Shown here: piece after piece, positions 10,364-21,954 of the stretch | How the letters are laid out: every line of letters starts with the position of its first letter | Numbering within the stretch: the stretch's first letter is position 1 | Notes under the pieces: model-generated | What the model was told of the DNA's origin: nothing | Database searches by the model: none | Seen by the model: only the letters and a program-made list of their open reading frames with translations | Made by a program: the position numbers and the translations under genes | NCBI GenBank assembly: GCA_009193035.1 | Contig: SWDT01000014.1 | Span: 62,001-126,000, forward strand | Length of the DNA stretch: 64,000 nucleotides | Origin: Halicephalobus mephisto | Lineage: Eukaryota; Nematoda; Chromadorea; Rhabditida; Panagrolaimidae | Direction of reading: 5' to 3'

Positions 10364-11713
10364 ATGTGTTCTCTACATCCATCACTCAAACTTAACGGTT
10401 GTTCATCTTCTGAAATTCCGGAGGAAGTAGTGTTTCAACCTCAAGGACATCCAAAACAAACAAAAATTGACGGAGATATCTGGGGTCCCAGTTTCAAAAC
10501 TCATCTTGTTAGATCCGCAAAAGCACTGATTCCTCGTGACGATGACATTTTTATCTGTACTTATCCGAAGTCCGGAACTATTTGGATTTCATATATCTGT
10601 TTACAAATTATTCACAAAAACCATAAATTTGAAAATGGAAAAGAACTTAATTTTACGTCACCTTTGCTGGAAGAATTTGGATCAGAATTTGTGAACAATC
10701 TGCTTTCTCCGAGGATTCTGAAAACTCATATGAAGTACGATGATTGTCCGAAAAATCCCAAATCAAAATATATCTACTGTGTAAGAAATCCGAAGGACTG
10801 TCTGACTTCTTATTATTTCCACAACAAACTTTTCAAAGCTTACAATTGGGAAAACGGAGAATTTGATGTTTTTTTCGATCTTTTTATGAAAGGACAAATA
10901 GCTTTCGGAGATTATTTCGAATATCTGAAGTCCTTGCTTCCTCATATTAATGAACCTAATTTGTTGTTTTTGAAATATGAAGATATACTTGGGGATCTTG
11001 AAGCGACGATTAAGAAAATCGGAAATTTCATCGGTGGACGAGCAATTGAGGTCGTAAAAGATGAAAAATCTTTGAAAAAAATAATTTCAAACAGCAGTCT
11101 CAAAGAAATGAAAAAAAATCAAGTACGATTTTACATTTTATATTTTATGTATAATTTTCAAAAAATTACTTTTCTCAAAAGTCAGAATAGTTTCTAAATA
11201 TTAATTAAAAAATCAAAAATATTTATTTTTGTAAATATGAAAATATTAATTTGTTTTTTGCAGGGTCGTTGGTTTCCAGAATCTGACATGTAAGTTTGAT
11301 TCATTTATTTAAAAATTTAAAATTATCAATTTAAGAAAATTTAAAAATTACCAATTTTAGAAAATTTAAAAATTATCAATTTTAGAAAATTTAGAAATTT
11401 AAAAATTATCAATTTTAGAAAATTTAGAAATTTAAAAATTATCAATTTTAGAAAATTTAAAAATTATTAATTTTAGAAATTTAAAAATTATCGATTTTAG
11501 AAAATTTAGAAAATTTAAAAATTATCAATTTTAGAAAATTTAAAATTTGAACTTTTCAGGCGAAAACCAACTTTTGTTCGAAATGGGAATAAACGAGATT
11601 GGAAAAATTACTTTTCTAAACAGCAGTCGGATATGTTGGATATTAAATTTACTGAAATGTTTAAAGGAACAATATGTCTTAATTGGTGGAAAGAAGAGAT
11701 GTCTTGGGAATAA
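10364..11713 (+). CDS. Cytosolic sulfotransferase (SULT family)
   Basis: Three exons (10364-11122, 11264-11289, 11560-11713) give 312 residues, the normal SULT size. The enzyme moves sulfate from PAPS to hydroxyl or amine groups of small molecules. The 5'-phosphosulfate loop is CTYPKSGTIWISYICLQI, the catalytic histidine is in RILKTHMKY, and the 3'-phosphate site is CVRNPKDCLTSYYF. The C-terminal motif is RNGNKRDWKNYFSKQQ, where the family usually has RKGxxGDWKN, so the Gly-rich part is altered. The middle exon is only 26 bp. The ATG lies ten bases after a TTTTCAG acceptor, suggesting trans-splicing. The second intron is filled with short AT repeats. C. elegans has a related enzyme, SSU-1, acting in sensory neurons; orthology is not established here. 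Confidence 0.9.
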
Positions 11714-11800
11714 AACAATTAAAGATGAAAATTTTAGAAAATAAAATAAATATTATTGTCTTCAGAATCCATCAATATGCAAATACATTAGATTTTTAAT

Positions 11801-11868
11801 ACCGTATTTCCTCTAAAATAAGCCCCTTCTGAAATGAGCCCTGAGGCATATTTTAGAGGAAATACGGT
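11801..11868. repeat. Short hairpin element (about 68 bp)
   Basis: A 20-bp sequence, ACCGTATTTCCTCTAAAATA, at 11801-11820 is mirrored exactly at 11849-11868 around a 28-bp loop. Similar foldbacks beginning ACCGTATTTCCTC are common in nematode genomes. It lies just beyond the sulfotransferase 3' end. Confidence 0.8.
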
Positions 11869-11893
11869 AATTACTTTTACAACTGTACTGTCT

Positions 11894-12186
11894 AGAACGT
11901 GGTTGACTCAGTGGCAGTGAACGCTACTGGTTATTTGTAAAGTTGCGGTTTCAAGCCGTGGACACCCCTGCTGGCCCTACCCAGGCGTTACCAGATACGG
12001 TAGGCAATGGGTACTTCATAAAGGAGGAAAGGTTCACCACTATGGTGCAGTCCACGGGCTGGTTGTGCAAATAATAGCCCCTAGGGACTAGGACAAGATG
12101 CTAAACATATACACTGGCCCCTTGACTCAATCCCGCAATCCCTTCTGGTGGTTTACAAACCATATCCTTGATTACGGTAAAGTTTT
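11894..12186 (+). mobile_element. tRNA-derived SINE-like retroposon
   Basis: A GC-richer 293-bp unit is flanked on both sides by the same 13 bases, AACTGTACTGTCT (11881-11893 and 12187-12199), which is a clean target-site duplication. The head resembles a tRNA: TGGCAGTGAACGC stands where an A box would be, and GGTTTCAAGCC about 40 bases later is close to the B box GGTTCGANTCC. The rest is unrelated to tRNA. The 3' end is A/T-rich. This is the structure of a Pol III-driven SINE. A partner LINE is not visible in the window. Confidence 0.75.
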
Positions 12187-12199
12187 AACTGTACTGTCT

Positions 12200-13590
12200 G
12201 GTTTTGAAAAAACAACATTTATTTGAACTAGATTTTTACAAAAGTTGTATTATTTTTATTAATTCGAAATATGCATTTAGAATCTGTAATTCAATGCTTT
12301 CATTTTTATAAACAAAAATAACCCGAAAAATCAAAGAATTTAAAACTATTTTTTAATCAAAAAATTTTAAATTATCATTTTAGAAATAAAATTAAAAAAT
12401 TTTTTTATTCAAAAATTGCGGATTTTTAAAATTAAAATTAAAATTAAAAAATGGGTTATTTTAGTGTTAATCGATTTTTAACACTTTTTTCAAATAGTCG
12501 GTTTTTTATCCAATCCACTTCCGAAATTGAAGAAAAGTCATCAGCAAACAGACCAAGAACCTCGTTAACCGACGTCGGAAGGATTTGTTTGTTCCTGTTG
12601 GACCTTCATTTTGGTTTAAATGTTCTTCCAGATTTTTTCTACTTTGTGCTTGAAACAGAAGACGCTGATTTATGAAAACAGAATTTTTGGAACTAAAACG
12701 TGCCGGAATCCGGTAGATTTTCGAAAATATGTTTTTTGAAACCTGGATTCTGGAGTTTTGAGAAACTATAAAAACAGATTTAAAAAAATATTTATAAAAA
12801 TAATTGTTAATTTTTGTAGTAAGTATGTAGTAGAAGTTTTTAGAGTCCTTCAGAATATGGCGAAAATTTCGGAGATTTTTAGGAATCTCTCAGAGGATTC
12901 TGGAATCTTTTAGAATTCCGTATAAGGTTCTAAAATGTCTCAAATTTCGGTGGAAATTTTTGAAGCTTTTAAAAATCTCATGAAGGTTTCTAATTTTTTT
13001 TTGGCATCATGCGAAAAACTGGAGTTTTCTAAAAACACAGTGGAAATTTCGAATATTATTAAAAATTTACTGTAAAATTTTTAGTTTTCTGAAATTAAAT
13101 TTTTTTTCACAATTTTCAATAATTTAATGTAAATTTTTAAAATTGTCCGGAATTTTGTGAAGATTTTTAAGATTTTTAAAATTTCTAAGATTTTTGAAAT
13201 TTCTAAGGTTTTTAAGATTTTTGAAATTTCTAAGATTTCCAAAATTTCTGAGATTTTTAAAATTTCTGATTTTTAAAAATTAAAAGTGAATTTTCGAAAT
13301 TTTTAAAATTTCAAAGATCAAAACCTGAAATTTAAACTTTTGAGAAGACTTACGAAATCCTATAAAATCGCGTTAAGATAATTTAATAACAAACCTTATT
13401 TATGACTTTTCTGTTAATCAAATTTTAAAAATCTTTTTGCAGGTGTCTTAGTACGACTATAAACTATTTTCCACATAGCTCATATTTTCTACTTTGTGGA
13501 CCCAATTTACGGTTTTTATTGGTTGGTTGTGCTGTAAATTCGTTTTTTCAATTTTTCTAAAGTTGTCTGGAGATCAGTTTTTAAATTTAT
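12200..13590. other. AT-rich non-coding gap with degenerate repeats
   Basis: From about 12830 to 13340 short phrases of the type TTTCTAAGATTTTTGAAATT recur in degenerate tandem. A 74-codon frame at 12451-12675 has no supporting signal. The 5' region of the receptor gene at 13597 must lie at the right end. Confidence 0.5.
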
Positions 13591-13596
13591 TTCGTA

Positions 13597-15267
13597 ATGG
13601 AGCTGCATTTGCCTTCTGATTTAATTGCGATAGATGCAGACTCGATTCGAGAAGAAGAATCCCCGACAGCTGGCAATGGTTCGGAATCGTGTCAATCAGA
13701 CAGTCTTATGGAGACAGAAGTGGAGATAAAAGTCGGAGGATACATTGAATCCAAGCTACTGAATGTCGAAAAAGAAAATTCCGGAAGCACCGGAGATCCC
13801 CCTAGTTACGACGCCGTGATGGCTCAGCAGATCCAGATCCGGGAGGAAAAAGAACTTATTGGTGCTCTCTTGATGAAGCTGAGTGTTCTCATCGGAATGC
13901 ACCCTTTCAAAGCCCCCTACGAATGCGAAGGAAACGTTTGCCACAGAAGAACCTTCCGCGCTAGAATGTGCCCTGTGGCGATATTTCTCTGTATCTTCAA
14001 TATTCTGGTAATTTTCAATCATTTTCGACTTAATGTTCTTTTCTGTCATAAAAACCACAAAGAAAAAACAAAAATGATATCTTTTTTTTCTTCGGAAAAA
14101 GGAGAAATACTGATGAATACGGTCGATTCGGCCCTCCCGATGATCTGTGTATTCGGGATGATCTTCACTTCCTACCACATGCACAACCTTCTGCGGAAGC
14201 TTACTGAAACGCAATTCAGCGTCATGCAGAAGAAGTGCAAAGTGCGCTTCTGGAGAATTGTGCTCTACATTATCAACTTCTTCTTCGTTTTGGGAGCTGT
14301 CCTCGAGATTCCACGGAACTTTATGAAGGAAGTAAGAGGAGACAATGTGACTAATTTCTTGGAAAAACCTTTAATGGCGATGGACAGTATCTCAGAGAAG
14401 ATTATGATGTTTGTAGACAGGTACTACTTCCCCATCATCAATTTCGGAGTCGTCAAGATCCCTCAGTAGGTGCTTTTTCAAAGATTTGAATAGAGAATTT
14501 TTTTAGACTCTTCATTATGATGATCAGCATCAGAATCGCCCTCATGTTCCGGATCTCGACCCTCACTTTAACTCGTCGATATCACCTCACAAAGGAGATT
14601 CTTCATGAGTACTTCACTCAACTCCTTGATGTGATCGATGTTCTCCAGAATCTTGAATCCTGCTTCAACAAGTTGATCCTCGCTATAGTCACTACCAGTG
14701 TGATCAAGATCATCTTCACGAGTTACGTGACTATCAGAGAACTGGGGACTTCCTCAGGGCCCGGGATGCTTTCGGTGTTCGTCGCCGACAACGCAGACCC
14801 TGGGGAGGACGCTGGGATCTTTGTCACGCTCCTCTATGTTATCAATTCCATCTCTGTAATTTTCTCGATGTTGCTAAATGTTCTCTGGACGATTATCTTC
14901 ATCGTCCCTTGTATCTGGTGTAATGAGGAATCCAGACAGGCCCTCCCAGTCTTGACCAGTTGCATAGTTTCCGATGACGCAAAAAATGTGGTAAGAATTT
15001 AAAAACCTTATTTCGAAATTTCCACAAAATTAAATATTTCTAATTTCAGAAAGACCAGATAATCCAAAAATTGAACGATCACACTTGGGGTCTTACTCTT
15101 GGAAAATTCGTCAAAGTCGACAGAGCTTTTGCTGTTTCTGTAAGTTTCTACCGTAACTTTTCTTTGAAGATCAAATCTATCCAAATTCCTCCTTTTAGCT
15201 CATGTCACTCGTTTTCACAGTGGTCGTCGTCTGGCTGCAACTCTCGGCCGGAAATAATCGTTCATGA
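13597..15267 (+). CDS. Insect-gustatory-receptor-type membrane protein (EGL-47/GUR-like)
   Basis: Four exons (13597-14465, 14507-14990, 15050-15139, 15199-15267) give 503 residues. The first 110 residues are hydrophilic and acidic (DSIREEESPTAGNGSES), followed by about seven hydrophobic segments, including CPVAIFLCIFNILVIF, LYIINFFFVLGAVLEI, ISVIFSMLLNVLWTIIFIVP and the C-terminal LMSLVFTVVVVWLQLSAG. The C-terminus matches the end of invertebrate Gr proteins, where a TYxxxxxQ-type motif closes the last helix (here VWLQLS). In C. elegans this family is small (EGL-47, GUR-3, LITE-1) and serves chemical or light sensing or control of egg-laying. The long N-terminal region favours EGL-47-like over LITE-1-like. 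I do not claim orthology. The topology would be inverted relative to GPCRs. Confidence 0.75.
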
Positions 15268-16480
15268 CGTCTTCGGGGTTTAGAATTTTAATGCTTCATG
15301 GTTGGTATTTTCTATTTTGTCTGAAATAAGATCCATAAATCTCTTCTGGGATTTTGTAGGAATAAACAATACTTTTTCAGACACAAAATCATGTTTAACT
15401 CTTTTGAAGACCTACAGTAAACCCGGGACTTTGCCAGATGCTGTAAAAAACATAATTAACGGTTCTTACGAAAAAATGAATTTCAATTTAAGTGGTCTTT
15501 GTGAAATTAAGTTGTATATTATGGTTAAAGTCGTAAAACGTACTTTCAAAATCCCTTGTTCAGATCTGTGAAAACAAATTTTTGAAGCAAAACAACTGAT
15601 GAAAATTGTAAATTTATAATGTTCGAAAAAATGAATTCCGAAATGATACAGTTGATTTTCAAAAATCCAATTCGATGGTCTTAATGGATTTAAATTGTTG
15701 AAATTAATAAAAATAAAAAAAATAATAGTTCTGTCCAAAAATTACATCAAAATTTTTTTGACATTTTACAACTTTTAAAATCCAATATACAATTCTGAAA
15801 CTTTGAAGAATATCATTAAAGTTATTATTGTTTTCAAAATTTGAAACTTTTCAAATGTTCAAAAAAGTTTCAAGTTCAGTTTTTTGAAGTTCTAAAAATT
15901 CTGACATTTTGTATTCAGAAAAATTCACAGTAAAAATATTTAAATTTATATAACCAGATTACTGAAGTATAGTATTTTGTATTTCTTTTGCAAATTGCTT
16001 TAAAAGAGGATTTTATAAAACAAACAAATCCTAAATTCATATTCGAAGGGCTTTAAAATTACATACAGCTTCATTTCAAAAAGACCACTTGGATTAAAAT
16101 TCATTTCCATGGCTGTAAGAAATTGAATGCTTTTGAACTACGAATGAAGAATTAAAATGTGGTTAATACAGTAGGAATGTACAATATACATCCAAATGGA
16201 AACAAAACTTCCGTCGAAAGGAAACTACTTGTGTTACATGTTTATTCTCAACAGGGTTGGATTGTTTTTTGAGGACTATGTTCGAAGCATACACAATCTT
16301 CTGAAAAAATTAAAAATTAGAAATGTCCAAAGAACTTTGAAATGGCCCATCATCCATGTCAAAGGTCTTCTTGTGGACATTCTGAATTCATAATTAACAA
16401 TTGTTAAACATTATTCTCAAATAAAAAATTACACTATTTAAAAAATTAAAAATCAAAACCATATATAAAAGAATACATTA
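15268..16480. other. Non-coding gap
   Basis: AT-rich sequence follows the receptor gene. Short open frames at 15302-15571 and 16196-16393 have no splice context or recognisable protein, and I do not support them. Confidence 0.5.
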
Positions 16481-16499
16481 AAACGACTCCAACATATCC

Positions 16500-17165
16500 G
16501 ATACATAAAATATAATGCATCAGATACGTCAGAGTTGTTTTGATGTATGGGTATGTTAAATATAATATACAAATATCAACTTATTGTGTCGGTATACTGC
16601 ATATAATGCATCTGATACATCAGAGTTGTTTTAACATATCGGTATGTTAAATACAATGCACAAATATTAACTTATTGTGTCGGTATACTGCATATAATGC
16701 ATCCAGTACATAAGAGTTGTTTTGATGTATGGGTATGTTAAATACAATGCACTAATATCAACTTATTGTGTCGGTATACTGCATATAATGCATCAGATAC
16801 ATCAGAGTTGTTTTAACATATCGGTATGTTAAATATAATACACTAATATCAACTTATTGTATCGGTATACTGCATATAATGCATCTGATACATCAGAGTT
16901 GTTTTAACATATCGGTATGTTAAATACAATGCACAAATATTAACTTATTGTGTCGGTATACTGCATATAATGCATCCAGTACATAAGAGTTGTTTTGATG
17001 TATGGTTATGTTAAATATAATATACTAATATCAACTTATTGTGTCGGTATACTGCATATAATGCATCAGATACATCAGAGTTGTTTTAACATATCGGTAT
17101 GTTAAATATAATACACTAATATCAACTTATTGTATCGGTATACTGCATATAATGCATCTGATACA
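16500..17165. repeat. 91-bp satellite with trimeric higher-order structure
   Basis: The phrase GGTATACTGCATATAATGCAT recurs, shortened here to its first GGTATACTGC, at 16591, 16682, 16773, 16864, 16955, 17046 and 17137, exactly 91 bp apart each time. Monomer variants differ at fixed places (CATCTGAT, CATCCAGT or CATCAGAT; AACATATCGG or GATGTATGGG). They repeat in the same order every three monomers, giving a 273-bp higher-order unit. About seven and a half monomers are present. Confidence 0.92.
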
Positions 17166-17170
17166 TCATA

Positions 17171-18790
17171 AACGTTTTAGTGCTCGATACATTATATACC
17201 ATGTACCCATTTTTGTATGTGTTATGGAATTATTTCAACACGAACTTTCGAAATTCTCTACAAACTTCCACAACTCTTTATTTCAGAAATTTTCAGTGGA
17301 TTTGAAGAGTCCAAAAGTTTCTCCAGAGTCTAAACAAATCTAAAATCTATAGCTGAATGAGAATAATTTTAAATCCTAATGTTTTTTGAGATGCTTTATT
17401 TTTGATTATAGTCTTTTTGCGAAATTTACTGTTTACATTTGTATTAAATTGAAAATCTCTCTTTCGTCATTTAAAGAGTGACAAATCCAAAGATCACAAA
17501 AAGTACAAAGTCCTTTAATTTTATTTTCTTTGCACAGTAGATTCCTGTCTGATGGATATTAACCTAGTTTTGTTCAACTTGCTGATACTTTTCTATATGT
17601 GATCGCGGTTCTTTGAACTATTACAGGAATTCTTTTATATTAGTCATTTCAAGAATTTGTGGTTTGAGGTAATAAATATATTTATCGAAGAAAAAAATCT
17701 TCAGGTTGTTTTTTCTTCCTAATATCAGTTTAATTCAATATAGATCAGATGATGTACAAAACCCGGTCCATAATGTGAACACCAGTTCCGTAATTAGTGA
17801 TAGAATCTAATATCATCAAAAATAATAAAATATTTAATATCATTGTTCAAAATAAACGCAGAAAAAAGTCTATCTTTAGAGATGTTTATATCCGATTAGT
17901 TATTTCAACATTATACTAACAGTGAATACTAACCTCTACAATTGACTTTGATGGTAATCACTGCCACATTGAACATAGTGTATTATTATCCTTTGTCATC
18001 ACATTGAAAATAATAAAAACTATACTCTCTGCAGAATTTTGAGAATCTTCCAATGTTCACGTTGATTTGCATAAACACAACACTCGGATGAAAGAAAGGA
18101 AATAGTCATGAATCTGACATATCTGTTGATGCTGAGACTTTTGGAATTCATGAAGAAAATACAAAGTTTAAAAAAATCAAGACTTTTCGGGTGTCAGCTT
18201 CGGAAACTCAAAACATTCAAAAATCAAGTTAAAGAAATGCCATAAAAATTGAATATTCCTTAATATGCTCAAGGAAAGTCATTGATTTTCTCAAGTGACT
18301 TTTATTGTATTATGTATGAAAATAATTCTTTACTTCTATGTCCGGAAAAGTTTGTGTTTCCCATTAGTAATACTGTAGCAATAGACCTGAAGAGATAACT
18401 AATCGATAAAGCTTAAAGAATTCTAAATTCCCAAATCACTGGATTTTTGACATAATAATTTTTATGAAATTACCAAAAGATACATTTTGTGACATCCTGT
18501 ATCATCTTCGACGACAAAAGAAAGTGAAAAGAAACTGAAACTTTCATGAATTTGAATATTTCATCTCAGATTACTTGAATTCAGATTAATTGCCGAATAT
18601 CCTTTGTCAGTTTTCCGTGCAATTCACTATAACGCCCCTGTCATGTTGAGAAAATGTCACTCTAGAGTGTGTTTTGGTGATAGATCATAGGTTGATGCAA
18701 TTCAGACTCCGGTTGGTAGAGAATTAGGTTAACAATCGAATCAAGTAAATTGGCATCAACGAATGAAACATAATAAAACTTCTATCAATT
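17171..18790. other. Non-coding gap
   Basis: I see AT-rich single-copy-looking sequence and no supportable gene. A 63-codon frame at 17152-17343 begins in the last satellite monomer and is not supported. Confidence 0.45.
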
Positions 18791-18796
18791 GTTATT

Positions 18797-20196
18797 TTAT
18801 TCATTTCGCATATCAAAGCATTCAACCATGAAAATTGGTGTATCCATTCCCATTACTGGGTACACCCACTGATTATTCTGGCAAGTTAAGGGAGTTGTAA
18901 CTCCTGTTGATCTTATTTCAGATACTATCCCATTCTCTCCATAAAATCGAATGAAGACATTTGTTCCTCCACCAGATGCAGGACAGACTACTCGCAAAGT
19001 CACGCAGCCATCATTTTGGGGCATAGGACCGTTAATAATGGGGTCTATATCACTTGGAACAACGGCGAGTTGGTCTGCTGTGCAAGTATCACAAGATGGA
19101 GGAATTAAAGCACAATTGATTTCAGTTATCGTTGTTCCTTGATACTCCCACTGGCCAGTGCTAGAGCAAACTATATCTACATTGATTGTAGTAGTATTTG
19201 GGTTGGGACCTAGGATTTGGTCTTGGAACTACAAGTCATAATTTAGTCTCTGAATCTATATAAAATATCTTACAGTCATAGTCGTATTGGCTCCAGGAAT
19301 TTCGCTAGCGTCACAAGTGGCAGTGACGGTCAAACAACCATTATCATCGACTACTGAATCATTCAAAGTAGGAGTAAGAGTGGTCATTCCATTACCCGAT
19401 ACTAGTTGTATGTTCTCAGCTTCACAAGTCGGACATAGATTCACGGTTGCTAAAATCGGATAGTTAATAGGAATTTACTAAAACTGAATAACATTTCTAA
19501 AAATTGAACTAGGAAATGTTTGATCTTATCAAACTTACTAGTAGTTGTAGTTGTTGTTGTAGGAGTAGTAGTAGTAGTTGTAGGGGTAGTAGTGGTAGTG
19601 GTAGGAGTAGTAGTAGTTGTAGTTGTAGGAGTAGTTGTTGTTGTAGTTGTAGGGGTAGTAGTAGTAGTAGTTGTGGAAGTAGTAGTAGGAGTAGTAGTTG
19701 TTGTTGTAGGAGTAGTAGTAGTTGTGGAAGTAGTAGTAGGAGTAGTAGTTGTAGTGGTAGGAGTAGTAGTGGTAGTAGTAGGAGTAGTAGTTGTAGTCGA
19801 GGGAGTAGTAGTTGTAGTTGTAGGAGTAGTTGTTGTTGTAGTTGTAGTTGTAGGGGTAGTAGTAGTAGTTGTAGTGGTAGTAGTAGGAGTAGTAGTTGTA
19901 GTGGTAGGAGTAGTAGTTGTAGTGGTAGGAGTAGTAGTAGTTGTAGTTGTAGGGGTAGTAGTAGTAGTAGTTGTGGAAGTAGTAGTAGGAGTAGTAGTAG
20001 TAGTAGTAGTAGTAGGAGTATTAGTAGTAGTGGTAGTAGTAGAAGTAGTAGTAGTAGTTGTAGGAGTAGTTGTTGTAGTTGTAGGGGTAGTAGGGATGGG
20101 AATTTCTCCTCCACCAGATTGCTTAGGTATTCTTACACAACATTTGGAAATCCTAATAATTCCAACGAGAATTAATAATACAATTTTCACTTTCAT
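18797..20196 (-). CDS. Secreted Thr-rich mucin-like protein with two C6 domains
   Basis: Three exons (20196-19539, 19449-19274, 19228-18797) give 421 residues. A signal peptide (MKVKIVLLILVGIIRISKC) is followed by about 190 residues that are almost only Thr with regular Pro and occasional Ser. That segment is a probable dense O-glycosylation region. Two Cys-rich domains follow, each opening with a C-x-x-C (CPTC at about 225; CDTC at about 325). Each continues with a GC...C stretch (NGCLTVTATC; DGCVTLRVVC) and a Trp-containing stretch before the last Cys (GQWEYQGTTITEINC; NNQWVYPVMGMD). This is the pattern of the nematode C6 domain (Pfam PF01681). No catalytic residues are visible. A role in cuticle, gut or pharyngeal mucus is an inference. 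The Thr tract is encoded by ACT, ACA and ACC codons and will vary in length between alleles. Confidence 0.85.
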
Positions 20197-20199
20197 CTA

Positions 20200-21305
20200 T
20201 AACTTGAAAGTTTGCACGAATCAGATCTCTATCCTTAGTTAACTCTTTTTATATTGACGGTGGATTTCAAGATGATTCCGCCCATCCGTTACATTTTCAA
20301 TTTAGTTCACTTCATGAACGTGAATTTTATACATTGTTAGTTGTCATTGGATAGGAAAAATATCACGAATAACTTGATGTGATAAATCAACAAAGATGGT
20401 TATGTTTTACCTAGCAACTTTGAAATTTGATTTATTAACGACATTATTTTCTGATTTCGAATCATAATTTTATAACTTCAATTTTGTCTTAAACGAATAG
20501 ATGATTTTTAGCTTTAATTCACTTTGGAAAATATATTTTAAATCGTTAGTGATTTCTTCAAAGTAAATTACAATGAAATAAATATTTTTATTTTTTTATT
20601 TATTTTTATTTATTTTTATTTATTTTTTCAGTTAACGACAAATGCTGTGTCAAAACTGATCTCCGAACTTCCGCTGACCCAAAGTGCAATTTGCAAAGGA
20701 ATTCTTTAATTGTTCCAGACTACAAACCGAATCAGAATAATCGAAATCGAACGATTGTTCTTTGTTTAAAGATAATAAAGAAAAACATGTGACTTGTTAC
20801 TGAAAATCCAAATTTGTGGATTTTTAAAATTATTTTATTTTAGAACTTGAAACGAAAATTCGAAATGGCTGTTTGAAGAACTTTGAAATAATCTACAATT
20901 TATTTTAGAAAATTACTTTTTTAATTTTTTGAATAAAATTGAAAGTCTACTGAATAGGTTTTGAACGGAATTGTCGATTTCGAAATAGTAAGAATTTGAA
21001 AATTCGAAGAGTAAGAATCCGAACCGAGTAATTCTTAATCGAAGAATTAGAATTCGAACTGAATAATGAAAATTTAAAAATTCGAAGAGTAAGAATCCGA
21101 ACTGAATAATTCTTAACCGAAAAATTGAAGAATCAGAATCCGAACCGAGTAGTTCTAAATCAAAAAATCGAAGAATCAGAATCCGAACTGAATAATTCTA
21201 AACCGAGAATTTCCAAAAAATCAACAATTCTGGTCTTGAAACGAAAAAGAGGTTTTTGTTTTGGACATTTTTGCGATCAAGTCCCTCTTTTGTTCCTTGA
21301 CAAAT
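20200..21305. other. Non-coding gap with simple and degenerate repeats
   Basis: A TATTTTTATTTATT-type run lies at 20583-20632. At 20985-21230 a degenerate unit (AGAATCCGAACTGAATAATTC) recurs about four times. The right end is the 5' region of the cyclophilin. Confidence 0.55.
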
Positions 21306-21309
21306 TCCT

Positions 21310-21954
21310 ATGTCCGTAACTCTACACACAACGAGCGGTGATATTAAGATAGAATTATTCTGCGAGAAGTGCCCCAGGACTTGTGAAGTAAGTTTCGAAG
21401 TTTTTCATATATGGAATTTGTTTTGATTTTTTAGAACTTTCTTGCTCTTTGTGGAACGGATAAATACAAAAACTGCATTTTCCATAGAAATATCAAAGGT
21501 TTCATTGTGCAAACTGGTGATCCGACGAACACTGGAAAAGGAGGCCAGAGTATCTGGGGAGAGCCGTTTCCTGACGAAATCAGGCCGGAGTTGAAGGTTG
21601 GTTTCTTGATTCTCGGTCTGATCTTTATCCTTGTTCCAGCACAACGCCCGTGGTATCTTGTCTATGGCCAGTAACGGCCCCAACTCTAACGGTTCCCAGT
21701 TTTTCATCACATACGACAAGCATCCAACTCTTGACGGAAAACACACCATTTTCGGAAAGTAAGTTCTTTATTTTTATGTCAAATGTGCATCGTTTCCTTA
21801 TTCCAGAGTCATTGACGGATTCGACGCTCTTGAAGAACTCGAAAACGTTGTTGTTGATAAGCGGTATCGTCCTGTAGTCGAGCAGAAAATCAAAGATGTC
21901 ACTATCCACGCGAATCCTCTCGCTGATCCGGAGATCCGTGAGATTATCTCCTAA
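21310..21954 (+). CDS. cyp-10: Spliceosomal-type cyclophilin, PPIL3
   Basis: Four exons (21310-21387, 21435-21596, 21640-21758, 21807-21954) give 168 residues, the size of PPIL3. The start [20 protein letters not shown] and the body ([65 protein letters not shown]) follow PPIL3 closely. The peptidyl-prolyl isomerase pocket is largely present (FHR, Q, F in [13 protein letters not shown]). PPIL3 is associated with late spliceosomes. CYP-10 is the C. elegans member; the symbol is by similarity. The second intron has a GTTGGT donor. The last 59 bases of coding sequence also encode the start of the next gene in another frame. Confidence 0.92.

Noticed and set aside
11894..12186. Functional tRNA gene
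   Set aside because: The head has box-like words but no complete acceptor stem or normal anticodon arm, and the flanking 13-bp duplication shows a retroposed element.
12451..12675. 74-codon frame downstream of the SINE
   Set aside because: No acceptor before the ATG, low-complexity flanks and no recognisable domain.
16196..16393. 65-codon frame before the 91-bp satellite
   Set aside because: No splice or trans-splice signal and no recognisable protein features.
16500..17165. CRISPR-like array
   Set aside because: Units are head-to-tail 91-bp copies with no unique spacers; it is a satellite.
19516..20242. Long plus-strand frames of Ser/Cys and Val/Gly opposite the Thr-rich protein
   Set aside because: They are translations of the complementary ACN repeat; the minus strand has the signal peptide, splice sites and C6 domains.
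20633..20790. Plus-strand Cys-containing stretch after a TTTTTTCAG (NDKCCVKTDLRTSADPKCNL)
   Set aside because: It looks like a terminal exon, but no upstream exon with matching phase was found among the simple repeats, so I do not call a gene.
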